64,000 nt of DNA from Desulfomicrobium escambiense DSM 10707 (GTDB lineage Bacteria; Desulfobacterota; Desulfovibrionia; Desulfovibrionales; Desulfomicrobiaceae), in NCBI RefSeq assembly GCF_000428825.1, contig NZ_KE386803.1, positions 1 to 64,000 on the forward strand. The letters are read 5' to 3'. The translations under genes and the position numbers were made by a program. The notes under the pieces were generated by a model that saw only the letters and a list, made by a program, of their open reading frames with translations, was not told the DNA's origin and did not search any database. This document shows positions 45,062 through 54,470 of the stretch, piece after piece (positions within the stretch are counted from its first letter, which is position 1; each line of letters begins with the position of its first letter).

Positions 45062-45754
45062 TTACCTCACCAGCCCCACTGGCACGCCGACTTCGAGCTG
45101 CATCAGGGCGTCGCCCAATTCCAGCTTGTCCAGTTCCCTCCTGAAGGCGTCCACGTTCTGGTCCAGGACTGGAAAGGTCCCCCAGTGCATGGGCGCGACC
45201 TTTTTGCACCGAAGCATCATGGTCGCCATGGCGGCCTGGGCCGCATCCATGGTGAAGACGCCGCCGATGGGCAACAGGGCCAGATCGATGCGATAGAGCT
45301 TGCCCCACAGGGCCATGGACGAGAAGATGCCCGTGTCCCCGGCGTGGTAGACCGTGTAGCCGTCCTCCAGGCGCACGATGAAGCCCGTGGGCACGCCGGC
45401 CTCGCAGGAGTGGTGGGCCTGGGTCATGGTCACGCTGACGCCCTGGTGGGTCACGGTGCCGCCGATGTTGAAGCCGATGCCGTTCAGAATCTGGCTGTCG
45501 GGCAGCCCCTGGCCCTTGAGCTTGGCGGCCAGTTCCACGATGCAGCCCAGCGACGCGCCGGTGCGCTTGCAGATGTCCAGGGCCTGGCCCACGTGGTCGC
45601 CGTGGTCGTGGGTCACCAGGACCAGGTCGGCCTCGACGTTCTTGGCCGTGGTTTTGGCCGAGGGGTTGCCGTCGAACCAGGGGTCGATGAGGATGGTTCT
45701 GCCCTTGGATGTTATGGCGAAGGCCGAGTGGCCGTGCCAGGTCAGCGTGTTCAT
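45062..45754 (-). CDS. UPF0173 metal-dependent hydrolase (beta-lactamase fold)
   Basis: A 230-residue metallo-beta-lactamase-fold protein of the UPF0173 (YtkL) family. THDHGDHVG (about residues 47-55) holds the HxHxDH metal site, with further ligands in [16 protein letters not shown] and PMHWGTFP. Substrate unknown. The ATG overlaps the stop of the hybrid kinase gene (ATGA). Confidence 0.9.
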   Translation of the reverse strand: MNTLTWHGHSAFAITSKGRTILIDPWFDGNPSAKTTAKNVEADLVLVTHDHGDHVGQALDICKRTGASLGCIVELAAKLKGQGLPDSQILNGIGFNIGGTVTHQGVSVTMTQAHHSCEAGVPTGFIVRLEDGYTVYHAGDTGIFSSMALWGKLYRIDLALLPIGGVFTMDAAQAAMATMMLRCKKVAPMHWGTFPVLDQNVDAFRRELDKLELGDALMQLEVGVPVGLVR

Positions 45755-47874
45755 GTTGCCTCCTTGTGGTCGTTGAGGGCGGACCCGAGTTCCGCCATGA
45801 TGCCCGCGGTCAGGTCCAGAAGGTTCCCGGCCGCCGGGGAAAAAGACTTGAAATCCGTTCCGGCCCTGGCCAGATCCTCCACCTCCTTGGCGGCCAGCCC
45901 TTCCGGCGTCAGCCCCATGTTCAGCAGCAGCCCCTTGACGGCGTGGGCGTGCCGACCGGCCTCGGCCACATCGGCCCCGGCCAGGCAGACCTCCAGGCCC
46001 GCGCTGTGTTCCGTCAGGGAATCCAAAAGGCTCTGCACCAGCGGCATGGCCTCATCCCGCTCCAGTTCGTACTGGGCGCTCAGGGCGGCCAGGATGCGCT
46101 CGAAGCAGCCCCTACCGCAGACCGAATCGGATGGAGCGGCCTCATCCGTGGTGGCCAGGACGTCATGCCCGGCCTGGCCCGGCGCCGATTGTGCGGCCAG
46201 GGCTTCTGTCCCGTCTACGGAGCCCGCGAATGTGCCGAGTACGGCGTGCACCTCTTCGGCGCGCAGGGGCTTGGTCAGGTAGCCGTTCATGCCGATGTCC
46301 ATGCAGCGCTGTTTGTCCTCCAGCAGGGAATGGGCGGTCATGGCCACGATGGGCGTGAACGTCCCCTCGATCTTTTCGCGCAGGGCCCGGATGAGGATGC
46401 TGCCGTCGAGGTCCGTTGGGGCGGGGCGGCCCTGCTCGCAGGCGCGGATGACCTGCGTGGCCGTGAAGCCGTCCATGACGGGCATCTGCAGGTCCATGAA
46501 GACCAGGTCATAGGTGTGGCGGCCAAGCATGGTCAGGGCGTCGAGGCCGTCGCGGGCGTGGTGCATGGATTGGCCCATGCGCCGCAGCAGGAGTTCGGCC
46601 AGTTCCCGGTTGGTGGGAACGTCGTCGACCAGGAGGATTTCCAGGGGCCGCAGGCTGGTCAGCTCCTCCCCGGTCGGTTCGTCCGACGCGAGTTCCAGGC
46701 GCAGCCCGAAGACCCCGGCCAGGGCCTTGAGCAGTTCGTCCTGCATGAGGGGCTTGGCCAGCACCGCCTTCACGCCGCCAGGTCCGACGGTCACGGAGCG
46801 GTCGCCGATCTGGGTCAGGACGATGGTCGGCTTGCCGTGGAGGGTTCCGCCGGGGTCCATGAGCTCCATACAGGCGAAGTCGCCGAAGTCCGTGTCGAGG
46901 ATGACGAGGTCGAACCCCTCGCCCTCAAGCCCCAGGCAGTCCATGCATTCGGCCGTTTCGCAGGGCAGGCCCCAGAATTCGAGCAGGCGGCGGACCTGGC
47001 GGCGGATGAGACGGTTGTTGGCCACGACCAGGACCTTGGCCGCGTTGTCGAAGACTCCGGCGTGGGTCGTGTCGGCCGGGGCGACAAGCCCCATGCGCGC
47101 CGTGAACTCGAAGGCGCTGCCTTGGCCTGGGGCGCTCTCCACGTTGATGTCGCCGCCCATGAGCCGCACGAGCTTGCGGGCGATGGACAGGCCCAGCCCC
47201 GTGCCGCCGTAGACGCGGGTGGAGGAGCTGTCGACCTGGGTGAAGTCCTCGAAGATGGCGGAGAGCTTGTCCGGGGGGATGCCGATGCCCGTGTCCTCGA
47301 CGCGGAAGCGCAGCAGGCACGAGTCTTCGCGGACTTCAGCGACCTCGCAGGAGCAGCAGACATGACCTGACGGCGTGAATTTGAGGGCGTTGCCGAGCAG
47401 GTTGATGAGAATCTGGCGCAGGCGGATGGGGTCTCCGCGTACTTCGCGGGGCAGGTCGCAGGGCAGGAGGCAGACGAGTTCGAGGCCCTTTTCGGCGGCG
47501 GTGAGACCGAGGGTGCCGACGGTGCGTTCGATGGCGGCGCGCAGGTCGAAGTCGCGCGGTTCCAGTTCGAACTGACCGGCCTCGATCTTGGACAGGTCCA
47601 GGACGCCGTTGATCAGGTCCAGCAGGGCTTCGGAGGCCGTCTTGACGATGTTCAGGGCGCGGCGTTGCTCGGCGGCCAGTTTCGTGTTCAGGACCACGTC
47701 CGTCATGCCGATGATGGCGTTCATGGGAGTGCGGATCTCGTGGCTGAAATTGGCCAGGAACTGGGACTTCACGCGGCTGGCGGTTTCGGCCTGTCGTCTG
47801 GCTTCGTCCAGCTCGGCCACCAGCCGGGCCAGGTGCTCCGCGCTTTCGGGCAGGTGCGTGCTTTCGGTGTTCAT
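45751..47874 (-). CDS. Soluble hybrid histidine kinase (HisKA–HATPase–REC–REC–HPt)
   Basis: A 707-residue cytoplasmic phosphorelay protein with no sensor domain beyond a 30-residue coiled coil. His45 ([11 protein letters not shown]) starts the HisKA domain, followed by ATPase motifs DTGIGIPPD and GTGLGLS. The first receiver (about 285-395) is degenerate, with VVANNRL in place of the acidic pocket. The second (about 410-550) is intact ([24 protein letters not shown]). An HPt domain with [11 protein letters not shown] (about 625-700) ends it. It may take input from a partner protein. Coupled to the hydrolase gene. Confidence 0.9.
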   Translation of the reverse strand: MNTESTHLPESAEHLARLVAELDEARRQAETASRVKSQFLANFSHEIRTPMNAIIGMTDVVLNTKLAAEQRRALNIVKTASEALLDLINGVLDLSKIEAGQFELEPRDFDLRAAIERTVGTLGLTAAEKGLELVCLLPCDLPREVRGDPIRLRQILINLLGNALKFTPSGHVCCSCEVAEVREDSCLLRFRVEDTGIGIPPDKLSAIFEDFTQVDSSSTRVYGGTGLGLSIARKLVRLMGGDINVESAPGQGSAFEFTARMGLVAPADTTHAGVFDNAAKVLVVANNRLIRRQVRRLLEFWGLPCETAECMDCLGLEGEGFDLVILDTDFGDFACMELMDPGGTLHGKPTIVLTQIGDRSVTVGPGGVKAVLAKPLMQDELLKALAGVFGLRLELASDEPTGEELTSLRPLEILLVDDVPTNRELAELLLRRMGQSMHHARDGLDALTMLGRHTYDLVFMDLQMPVMDGFTATQVIRACEQGRPAPTDLDGSILIRALREKIEGTFTPIVAMTAHSLLEDKQRCMDIGMNGYLTKPLRAEEVHAVLGTFAGSVDGTEALAAQSAPGQAGHDVLATTDEAAPSDSVCGRGCFERILAALSAQYELERDEAMPLVQSLLDSLTEHSAGLEVCLAGADVAEAGRHAHAVKGLLLNMGLTPEGLAAKEVEDLARAGTDFKSFSPAAGNLLDLTAGIMAELGSALNDHKEAT

Positions 47875-48101
47875 GAGGATTCTCCCCGGCGCGGCGCCTT
47901 GGCGGCGTCCGCTGCCTGTGTGCGCGGGCGCGACTGCGCGAGCTTACCCGAAACCGCCTCCGATTCCAACCGCGGGACCCGGTCCGGCGGCGAAACGGCT
48001 GCAGTCCGAAATTTGAAATCTCAAATTGTTTTCTTTTGCCGGAATCTTAGGTAGGGTTGCAGAGATTCGAGCATCGTTAAACCGATGGATGTCATTTGCG
48101 C

Positions 48102-48743
48102 ATGAACACACTGCCCATACGCGTCGCCGTTTTCCTGTTCTGCATTTTCGCGGCCTGCCCGACCGGCGCCTTTTCCGCCGAACCCGAGACCATCCGCCAC
48201 AAGGTCGTCGCCGGGGACACTATCCGCGGCCTGATCCTTGAAACCAACTGCATCTCGTCGATGTCCGAGTACACGCGCGCCCGCGAGGCCTTTGCCGGGC
48301 TCAACCCCGGCCTCTCCCATTCCGAAATGCTCAAGCCCGGAACCGAGGTGCCGGTCCCGGTCCTCTTCAGGAACAAGGGCTGCCTCGATTTTCGCGAGCA
48401 ACGCGTGGTGCGGGTCGACTTCGAGAGCCGGGGAAACATGGAGAAAGTCTTCGTCTATCTCGACGGCCCCGTGTTGCCCGATGTCTTCACCCTCAGGCAG
48501 ACGCAGCCCGTGCGCGTGGTCTGCGATTTCGACGGCGCCCTGCCCGAGGCGGGGCTGCAGCGCGACGTCGATGTGCAGGGACGCATGATCCGCAGGATTC
48601 GTCTCGGGCACGAGGACAAGCCCTTCAAGCGCGCCCGGGTCGTGCTCGACGTGGACGACGCCGTGGCCGGCCGCGTCGAACTGGAATTCTTCGAACAGAC
48701 CAGCCTCTTCGTCCTGACGATCCACGAGGCCGCGAAAAACTGA
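48102..48743 (+). CDS. Secreted protein with AMIN-like domain
   Basis: A 213-residue exported protein. Signal peptide residues 1-24 (VAVFLFCIFAACPTGAFSAE) are followed by a LysM-like segment (IRHKVVAGDTIRGLI, NPGLSH, PGTEVPVPV; residues 30-85) and a beta-rich C-terminal domain resembling AMIN domains (VRVDFESRGNMEKVFVYL; residues 100-210). It probably binds peptidoglycan or cell-envelope glycans. The assignment of both domains is by pattern only. ATG at 48102 chosen over TTG at 48096. Confidence 0.75.
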   Translation: MNTLPIRVAVFLFCIFAACPTGAFSAEPETIRHKVVAGDTIRGLILETNCISSMSEYTRAREAFAGLNPGLSHSEMLKPGTEVPVPVLFRNKGCLDFREQRVVRVDFESRGNMEKVFVYLDGPVLPDVFTLRQTQPVRVVCDFDGALPEAGLQRDVDVQGRMIRRIRLGHEDKPFKRARVVLDVDDAVAGRVELEFFEQTSLFVLTIHEAAKN

Positions 48744-48798
48744 CCCTCCTTCCAGAACCCCTTCCCGGGCTCTTCCGGCCCGCCCGCAAGGACACCGC

Positions 48799-49428
48799 AT
48801 GTACGTCCACGTCCCGCCCGAGGAGATCGAGCCCCGGTCCCTGGCCATCATCGACGCCGAAGTTCCCGAGCCGCGCCCCTTCGCCGGAGAGCAGTGGGCC
48901 GTGGCCCGGCGCATGGTCCACACCACGGCGGATTTCGACCTCCTGAACCACATCCGCTTCCACCCGGACGCCGTGCGCGCCGGCATGAACGCGCTGCGCG
49001 CGGGCGCGGACATCGTCACGGACACGCGCATGGCCCTCTCGGGCATCCCGGCCCGCCGCCTGACCCCGCTGGGCTGCGCCGCGCGCTGCCTCATGGACGA
49101 GCCGCGGGTGGCGGCCAGGGCAAAGGCCGAGGGCGTGACGCGGGCCTGGGCGGCCGTGGACGAGGTCATGGACTGCGGCGGGGCGGACATCTTCGTCATC
49201 GGCAACGCGCCCACGGCCCTGTACCGCCTGCTGGAGCGCGTCGCCCTCGGCGCGCGGCCGCCGAAGCTCGTCGTCGGCATGCCCGTGGGCTTCGTCAACG
49301 CGGCCGAGTCCAAGGAACTGCTCCTGGCTCAGGACGCCATCCCCTACATCGCCGTGGCCGGCCGCAAGGGCGGGTCGAGCCTGGCCGCCAGCGTCGTCAA
49401 CGCCCTGCTCATCCTCGCCGCCGGGTAA
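48799..49428 (+). CDS. cbiC: Precorrin-8X / cobalt-precorrin-8 methylmutase
   Basis: A 209-residue enzyme of corrin ring synthesis, moving the C11 methyl to C12. The catalytic His41 is in RRMVHTTADFD; FVIGNAPTAL and GMPVGFVNAAESKELL are diagnostic. No other cobalamin gene lies in the window. A CGCAAGGA-type site precedes the ATG. In an anaerobe it belongs to the cobalt-early route (inference). Confidence 0.93.
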   Translation: MYVHVPPEEIEPRSLAIIDAEVPEPRPFAGEQWAVARRMVHTTADFDLLNHIRFHPDAVRAGMNALRAGADIVTDTRMALSGIPARRLTPLGCAARCLMDEPRVAARAKAEGVTRAWAAVDEVMDCGGADIFVIGNAPTALYRLLERVALGARPPKLVVGMPVGFVNAAESKELLLAQDAIPYIAVAGRKGGSSLAASVVNALLILAAG

Positions 49429-49444
49429 CGTCCGCCGCAAAAAA

Positions 49445-49480
49445 AACCGCCCCGGCCGGACGTTCGGCAGGGGCGGTTCG
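49445..49480. terminator. Terminator after cbiC
   Basis: The nine-base-pair stem AACCGCCCC/GGGGCGGTT is flanked by an A-run upstream and CGCATTTT downstream, working for cbiC and the convergent monooxygenase-fold gene. Confidence 0.75.
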
Positions 49481-49500
49481 CATTTTCTGGCCCAGGCCCT

Positions 49501-49806
49501 TCAGACTTCTTCGACAATGCTCATGGACACGTTCAGGACGATGTCCGAAACCCTCTCCTGGAAGCCGCGCATGTGCCCCGAGCGCAGGTGCCTTTCCAGG
49601 GCGGGTCGGCTGGCCCATCTTTCCACGATGGTCACGCTGTCCGGGTCGTAGCGCTGGCTGTCCATGCCCATGCGCACGTCCCGGGTGGGGAAGTAGTCCA
49701 GGCAGCCGGCCTCCTGGCGCACCAGCGTCGCCAGTTCGCGGAATTCGCGCAGGAAGAGCGGGGATTGTCCGGGCTTCAGGGCGACGCGCGCCGTGACGTG
49801 AATCAT
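49501..49806 (-). CDS. ABM-domain (antibiotic-biosynthesis-monooxygenase-like) protein
   Basis: A 101-residue ferredoxin-fold protein of the ABM/YgiN type. IHVTARVALKPGQSPLFLREF starts the fold in part, and EAGCLDYFP plus IVERWASRPALERHL are the typical central strand and helix. These proteins oxidise quinol-like compounds or act in stress; substrate unknown. Overlaps the previous gene's stop (ATGA). Confidence 0.83.
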   Translation of the reverse strand: MIHVTARVALKPGQSPLFLREFRELATLVRQEAGCLDYFPTRDVRMGMDSQRYDPDSVTIVERWASRPALERHLRSGHMRGFQERVSDIVLNVSMSIVEEV

Positions 49807-50303
49807 GCGTCCTCCTTGCGGGCGGCCTGGCCGCTCAGCAGATAGACGCCGAAGATCACGGCCACGCAGCCCGTGGCGAAGCAGAAGAGGCCCGCCCCGG
49901 CCTTCAGCAGGAAAAGGGGCAGATGCAGGTGGCGATACAGAACGGAGCGTTCGGGCCTGTTCGGGTCCACCAGCACGGTCACGGTGCGGTTTTCGGCCTG
50001 GGCCGCGCGCAGGGTTTCGTGCAGGTCGGGCTGGGGGCACTCGTCCCCGATGCACGAGAACTGCCCTTCGTGGCTTCTCTCCCCGAACTCGTAGGCGTAG
50101 CGCGCCACGGTCTGGTTGCCCAGGGCCTGGTCGGGGCCGGAGAGGTGCTCCACGGCGATGACCCGCGCGGATTGGGGCGTCCAGGTCTCGGCGGCGCGGA
50201 AGGTCAGGTAGCTCTGCCCGGCGTCGAGGAGAAAGCGGGTGCCCAGGATGACGAAGGGGATGCCCAGGAGCAGCAGGATCAGTTTGCGCAGCGTCGAAAA
50301 CAT
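49803..50303 (-). CDS. DUF3592 membrane protein
   Basis: A 166-residue membrane protein. Helices at about 5-25 and 130-155 bracket a roughly 100-residue beta-rich domain (VIAVEHLSGP, VARYAYEF, VTVLVDPNRPERSVL), the DUF3592 pattern. Function unknown. It lies four bases after the heavy-metal-binding protein gene and overlaps the ABM gene, forming a three-gene unit. Confidence 0.83.
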   Translation of the reverse strand: MFSTLRKLILLLLGIPFVILGTRFLLDAGQSYLTFRAAETWTPQSARVIAVEHLSGPDQALGNQTVARYAYEFGERSHEGQFSCIGDECPQPDLHETLRAAQAENRTVTVLVDPNRPERSVLYRHLHLPLFLLKAGAGLFCFATGCVAVIFGVYLLSGQAARKEDA

Positions 50304-50307
50304 CCGG

Positions 50308-50508
50308 CTAATCCTGGGGCTCGAAGCCGATCTTGCGGATGGCGTTCTTCACGGCCGCGAGGTCCACGTCCGGGCCGGCGTCGAACCTCGCCTGGCCGGG
50401 CGTTAGGGTCACGGAGACGTTGGCGATGCCGGGCATGGACGAGAGCAGCTTGGTGACGGAGCCGGTGCAGTGGGCGCAGGACATTCCTTTGATGGCGATG
50501 GTCGGCAT
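50308..50508 (-). CDS. Heavy-metal-binding HMA protein (CopZ-like)
   Basis: A 66-residue single HMA domain with MSCAHC at residues 9-14, the copper-binding CxxC. It would carry Cu(I) in the cytoplasm to a P-type ATPase, none of which is in the window. CAGGAGG precedes the ATG at 50508. Divergent from map. Confidence 0.9.
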   Translation of the reverse strand: MPTIAIKGMSCAHCTGSVTKLLSSMPGIANVSVTLTPGQARFDAGPDVDLAAVKNAIRKIGFEPQD

Positions 50509-50630
50509 GGTTTCCTCCTGTGTTTCGGACACCATGGCCCAAAGCACCGTGGAAGGCAACGGCCGGAGGGGCACTGGACAGCCGGGGAATTCTGCGCCAA
50601 GGTCGGGTGAACAACCAACGCAGGACAGCC

Positions 50631-51482
50631 ATGCTTTTTCGTAATACCAAAGCCCGCCTCAACCGCCGCAAACTCAGTCCCGACCTGGAATCCGAATACT
50701 GGAAGCGCTACCGCATCCGCCTCAAGGACAAGGCCGCCGTCGACGGCATCGCCCGTGCCGGAGCCCTCGTGGTCCGCACCCTGGACATGATCCAGGCCAG
50801 CATCCGCCCCGGCGTCACCACCGACACCCTGAACACCCTCGTGCACGAGTTCACCCTGGAGCACGGCGCGACGCCTGCCCCCCTGGGGTACCGGGGTTTC
50901 CCCAAAAGCGTGTGCGTGTCCGTCAACGACGAGATCTGCCATGGCATCCCCGGCCCGCGCGTCATCGCCGAAGGGGACATCGTCAACATCGACGTGACGA
51001 GCATCCTGGACGGCTGGTACGCCGACGCCAACCGTACCTTCCTCGTGGGCGAGGTCTCTCCCGACGCCAGGCGCCTGGTGGAGGTCACGGCCGAGTGCCT
51101 GGCCCGCGGCATGGCCGCCGTCAGGCCCGGCGCGACCCTGGGCGACGTGGGGCACGCCATCCAGGCCCACGCCGAGGGCGCCGGCTACTCCGTGGTCCGG
51201 GAACTGGTCGGGCACGGGGTCGGGCACGCCTTCCACGAGCCGCCGCAGGTCAACCACACGGGCCGGCCAGGCCTGGGTATCGTCCTGGTGCCGGGCATGG
51301 TCTTCACCATCGAGCCCATGATCAACCAAGGCGGGATGGGCGTGAAGCGCCTGGACGACGAATGGACCGTGGTCACGGCCGACGGCAGCCTGTCGGCGCA
51401 GTTCGAGCAGACGGTCCTGGTCACGGAGAAGGGCGTGCGCAGCCTGACGCCGTATCCTCTGGAGAAGGCGGCTACGGCGTAA
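50631..51482 (+). CDS. map: Methionine aminopeptidase, type I
   Basis: A 283-residue enzyme removing N-terminal Met from new proteins. The five metal ligands lie in IDVTSILDGWYADANRTF (two Asp), GHGVGHAFHEPP (His), FTIEPM (Glu) and FEQTVLVTE (Glu); His in DEICHGIPG is the substrate-binding one. An N-terminal extension of about 35 residues, rich in Arg and Lys, may contact the ribosome. AGGA precedes the ATG. Confidence 0.94.
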   Translation: MLFRNTKARLNRRKLSPDLESEYWKRYRIRLKDKAAVDGIARAGALVVRTLDMIQASIRPGVTTDTLNTLVHEFTLEHGATPAPLGYRGFPKSVCVSVNDEICHGIPGPRVIAEGDIVNIDVTSILDGWYADANRTFLVGEVSPDARRLVEVTAECLARGMAAVRPGATLGDVGHAIQAHAEGAGYSVVRELVGHGVGHAFHEPPQVNHTGRPGLGIVLVPGMVFTIEPMINQGGMGVKRLDDEWTVVTADGSLSAQFEQTVLVTEKGVRSLTPYPLEKAATA

Positions 51483-51570
51483 TCGTTCCGGCTTCGGTGG
51501 CCGCGCATCCGGACCGATTCTGGCATCGGGCGCATGTCGCCGGGCCGGAGTTCAGGTCGGTGCGACTCTG

Positions 51571-51605
51571 CCGCGTTATCCCCGCGAAGGCGGGAATGAC
51601 GCAGT
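51571..51605. repeat. Solitary copy of the REP-like hairpin repeat
   Basis: The core CCCGCGAAGGCGGGAATGA matches the core of the tandem repeats at 13265-13440, here with a TTATC left flank. It lies between map and the terminator at 51713. Confidence 0.8.
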
Positions 51606-51712
51606 GAGGGGGCGGTCTGCCCGGGAATTGGCAAATGCTGCCCTGCAAGCCAAAAACGGGTTGCCCGGAACGAAATTTTCTCGACCTTTCCGGCAGTCTT
51701 CGCGGCATCCGC

Positions 51713-51757
51713 AAAAAGCCCGCCCCTGTGCATTCAGGGAGCGGGCTTCGCTTTTTG
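51713..51757. terminator. Terminator downstream of map
   Basis: The nested inverted repeat AAAAAGCCCGC ... CCCTG ... CAGGG ... GCGGGCTT is followed by CGCTTTTT. It can act on both strands between map and the convergent HAF-repeat gene. Confidence 0.82.
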
Positions 51758-51819
51758 CGACGGGCTTGCCGAACAGTCGTGTTGTCCGGCCGGTCCGTCA
51801 TCATGCCGTCATCGGTTCG

Positions 51820-52878
51820 TCATTCGTCGCGGCGGCTGACCTGCACGGCGTCATGGCCGCATTCGACGATGCATGACCCTCCCTGGTGGCGTGCCGCGAT
51901 GAGCGTCGCGCCGTTGCCGGCGTTGCAGGCGGAGCGGGCGTCGACGATGCGGTCTGCTGCGTCGCGGCAGGCCGCGCCCAGCAGGGCGTTGAGGTCTCGC
52001 ATGCCGTGCGCGGCATCCCACAGGAACGCCCTGGTGCCGTAGGTGTTCCGGCTGACGCCGACCACCTGCCCGCGCTCGGTGATGGACAGGGCCCTGCTCG
52101 CGGTGTCGCCCTGCAGGACGCCCAGGTCCCTCATGCCGCTGGCGGGATCCCACAGGAACGCCCTGGAGCCTGCCTTGACCTGGCAGACGCCGACAACCTG
52201 GCCCCCGGCGTTGATGGCGTAGGCCATGCTGTCGGTGTCACCGGGCAGGACACCCAGGTCGGTCATCCCTGCGTCCGGATCCCAGAGGAAGGCTCGGTTG
52301 CCGGACGATGTGGCGCAAAATCCCACCACCTGACCTTTATCGTTGAGGCCGTAAGCCTTGCTGCCTTTCCCGCCTGGCAGGACGCCCAGGTCCGTCATGG
52401 CGCCGGACGTATCCCACAGGACGGCGCGCGGTCCGGCCGGCGTCGTGCTGAACCCGGCGGCCTGCCCCCTGTCGTTCACGGCGTAGGCGATGCTGCGGTC
52501 GCCGCCGGGGAGGGTGCCCAGGTCTGTTATCCCGTGTCCGGCAGCCCACAGGAAGGCGCGTTCCGACCCGCTGCCGACGCTGACGCCGACAACCTGGCCC
52601 TGGTTGTTCACGGCGTAGGCCGTGCTTTCGGCGTGCCCGGGTAGAACGCCCAGGCGCGTCATGCCTTTTGTGCCATCCCACAGAAAGGCGCGCGTTCCTT
52701 CCGCGGTGGAACTGAACCCCGCAACCTGGCCGTTGCCGTTCACGCCGTAGGCGAAACAGCACGACCCGCCGGGTGCATTGAGGTTTTTGACAGAGGTCGG
52801 CCCTTCCGCCTGCGTCTGGCAGACCAGGCCGACGAGGGAGATCATGGTGACCGCGATGCCGTAAAGAAGCTTTTTCAT
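51820..52878 (-). CDS. Exported HAF-repeat protein
   Basis: A 352-residue secreted protein. Signal peptide residues 1-24 (ends CQTQAE). Residues 35-320 contain about six 46-49-residue repeats, each with YAVNxxGQVVGxS, RAFLWD and MTDLGVLPG, the HAF-repeat (TIGR02913) pattern that likely folds as a beta-propeller. The C-terminus has four cysteines. Ligand unknown. AAGGAGG precedes the ATG. It follows the small secreted protein gene on the same strand. Confidence 0.9.
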   Translation of the reverse strand: MKKLLYGIAVTMISLVGLVCQTQAEGPTSVKNLNAPGGSCCFAYGVNGNGQVAGFSSTAEGTRAFLWDGTKGMTRLGVLPGHAESTAYAVNNQGQVVGVSVGSGSERAFLWAAGHGITDLGTLPGGDRSIAYAVNDRGQAAGFSTTPAGPRAVLWDTSGAMTDLGVLPGGKGSKAYGLNDKGQVVGFCATSSGNRAFLWDPDAGMTDLGVLPGDTDSMAYAINAGGQVVGVCQVKAGSRAFLWDPASGMRDLGVLQGDTASRALSITERGQVVGVSRNTYGTRAFLWDAAHGMRDLNALLGAACRDAADRIVDARSACNAGNGATLIAARHQGGSCIVECGHDAVQVSRRDE

Positions 52879-52951
52879 ACGGGTCTCCTCCTTGGATCAG
52901 GTTCAACGCTTCCGCGCTGCGATCAATCCGGCAAGGTTGCGCCCGACGATG

Positions 52952-53419
52952 TCAGGGCCGTTCGGCAACCGGGCCCGCATCGGCCGCGGCGGTCGCCCAC
53001 GCCATTTTCTGCCGCATGGGGAAGTACGCCTGCCTGCCTTCATGCTGCAGAATGATCTGCGTGACCTGGGACCCGTCGGACATGAAGGTCACGGTTCCCT
53101 GGACCGGTGCGGCGGATCCGGGAGGCGCCCCGTAGACGTAGACGAACTTGTTGAACCGATACAACGGGCAGTGCAGGCCGAGGCAGTCGGCGTGCAGCAC
53201 GAGTTGCCCTCCCCGTTTTCGTGCGTCTTCGATGAAAACGCACTTGCCCGGACCCAGACTGTAGGCTCCGGCGAAATTGTCCTCCGTGAATTCCTGGTCG
53301 TCCACGCCGGGGATGCAGCGTGTCTCGGCGCCATCCTTGAACTGCGCAGGGCTCAGGTCTGCGGCCAGGGCGGCGCAAGAAATGAAAAGCAGCAGAAAGG
53401 TCAGTATAAGCTTTGTCAT
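52952..53419 (-). CDS. Small secreted protein of unknown function
   Basis: A 155-residue exported protein: signal peptide residues 1-20 (LILTFLLLFISCAALAAD), then a mature domain with four cysteines (RCIPGVD, GKCVFIED, ADCLGLHC) that could form two disulfides. No family is recognised. AAGGAG lies upstream of the ATG at 53419. It is 73 bp from the HAF-repeat gene and may be co-transcribed. Confidence 0.8.
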   Translation of the reverse strand: MTKLILTFLLLFISCAALAADLSPAQFKDGAETRCIPGVDDQEFTEDNFAGAYSLGPGKCVFIEDARKRGGQLVLHADCLGLHCPLYRFNKFVYVYGAPPGSAAPVQGTVTFMSDGSQVTQIILQHEGRQAYFPMRQKMAWATAAADAGPVAERP

Positions 53420-53510
53420 GATACAACTCCTTGTCGTATCGGAATTTCCGATACATGCGGGCATGTCGCCGTACGTTTGTGATGATGGTTTGGCGTGTCG
53501 CCGGTTGCCG

Positions 53511-53621
53511 TTACATGCTGTTCCTGATGCGCCATCCCGAACGTTTCGCCGGCCTTCGCGGCTTGGCCCATGCGGTGGATGTCTGATCGGGATGGGCCGA
53601 TGAGCGTGAGACGCGTTTCAT
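53511..53621 (-). CDS. Possible small basic peptide gene (36 aa)
   Basis: An ATG at 53621 follows a perfect AGGAGG with six bases between and opens a 36-codon frame ending TAA, encoding a basic, Arg/Ser/Pro-rich peptide (MKRVSRSSAHPDQTST...). The ribosome binding site is the best in the neighbourhood, but the composition is unconvincing. A 70-codon frame from GTG at 53628 overlaps it and ends inside the next ATG. Could be a leader peptide. Confidence 0.3.
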   Translation of the reverse strand: MKRVSRSSAHPDQTSTAWAKPRRPAKRSGWRIRNSM

Positions 53622-54160
53622 TTTTCACCTCCTGTGCCCAAGGTTTGTGACAGTGCCGGGTTTACCGTGCGAATCTATCGTGGGGGGCAAGGCGGTTTGT
53701 CCGCTTCGCGCGGCAAGCGCGTTCCCCTCGGAAGACGAGTCTGTCGACGGTGCCCGGCGGAATATTGTGCCGGTGAGTTCGCCACTTCAATCGATCAAGG
53801 TCGCATCGTCGTTTTCGGTGCGGGCGGAATGGTATCGGTCAGAGTGAGGACGCGGGCGGAGACGGGCGCGTTGAGGATATGAGGTCGAGGGCCAGGAATG
53901 CGGCATGCCAGGGACGTGTGCGATTGCGCGGTTAGGTTGATCACGTCGGAAGGAGTTGTCTGGACGATTATGTCAGAGATACTATGTTGATTCCGCTTTA
54001 TTATGCTTTATTTGTCACAATTCGTGCATTTGAGTATCGCGTGTCTTATATTTATATTTTGATTAATTTTATCACATTTTTTGTACGATGCAATAGGTAA
54101 TAATTTTTTTTTAGAGTCATACATCAACGACATACATTAAATAAAATTTTTGTACAACAG

Positions 54161-54202
54161 TGCAAATATGTATAAATATTTGCATGTCATACATGTATGA
54201 CA
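54161..54202. repeat. Two adjacent perfect inverted repeats in AT-rich DNA
   Basis: First, arms TGCAAATAT (54161-54169) and ATATTTGCA (54176-54184) with a six-base centre. Immediately after, TGTCATACATGTATGACA (54185-54202), an 18-bp perfect palindrome. They look like operator sites for one or two dimeric regulators. Confidence 0.7.
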
Positions 54203-54383
54203 AATCGCATAAATAGAATTATAAAGTAGATCGAATGGAGAAATTGAGAAAAAATTTTTAAACAGGTGCGGGGTGCGTCAGATTTGGTGCGCGAAGAGAT
54301 CTGTGGTGTAGAGCGGTTGATCGGCCTGGTTGTCGACCTCTGGGCAACGAGGGATGGGTGCGCTGTCGGGCCGTGGAAGCGGA

Positions 54384-54451
54384 AAGGCCCGCCCCGTGAT
54401 GCGGGGGCGGGCCTTATTGGAAGAAGTGGCCGGGAAGCCGTCTTCCCGGCC
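54384..54451 (-). terminator. Two hairpins terminating the fdh operon
   Basis: Hairpin 1: GGCCGGGAAG/CTTCCCGGCC (54428-54451), just after the fdhB stop. Hairpin 2: AAGGCCCGCCCC/GGGGCGGGCCTT (54384-54415), followed on the minus strand by TTTCC. Together they should end transcription. Confidence 0.8.
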
Positions 54452-54470
54452 TTCCGATGGAGGAGGGCCC

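Larger units (their letters stand above)
53622..54470. other. Gene-free, strongly AT-rich intergenic region
   Basis: About 850 bp with no believable reading frame. From about 53960 to 54270 base composition falls far below the surrounding GC, with long A/T runs (for example nine T at 54108-54116) and two adjacent perfect inverted repeats (54161-54202). It separates the fdh terminators from the secreted-protein genes, and probably contains their promoter; it may also be a remnant of transferred DNA. Confidence 0.7.

Noticed and set aside
53634-53882. 82-codon plus-strand frame in the intergenic region
   Set aside because: No ribosome binding site, no codon bias and no recognisable sequence features.
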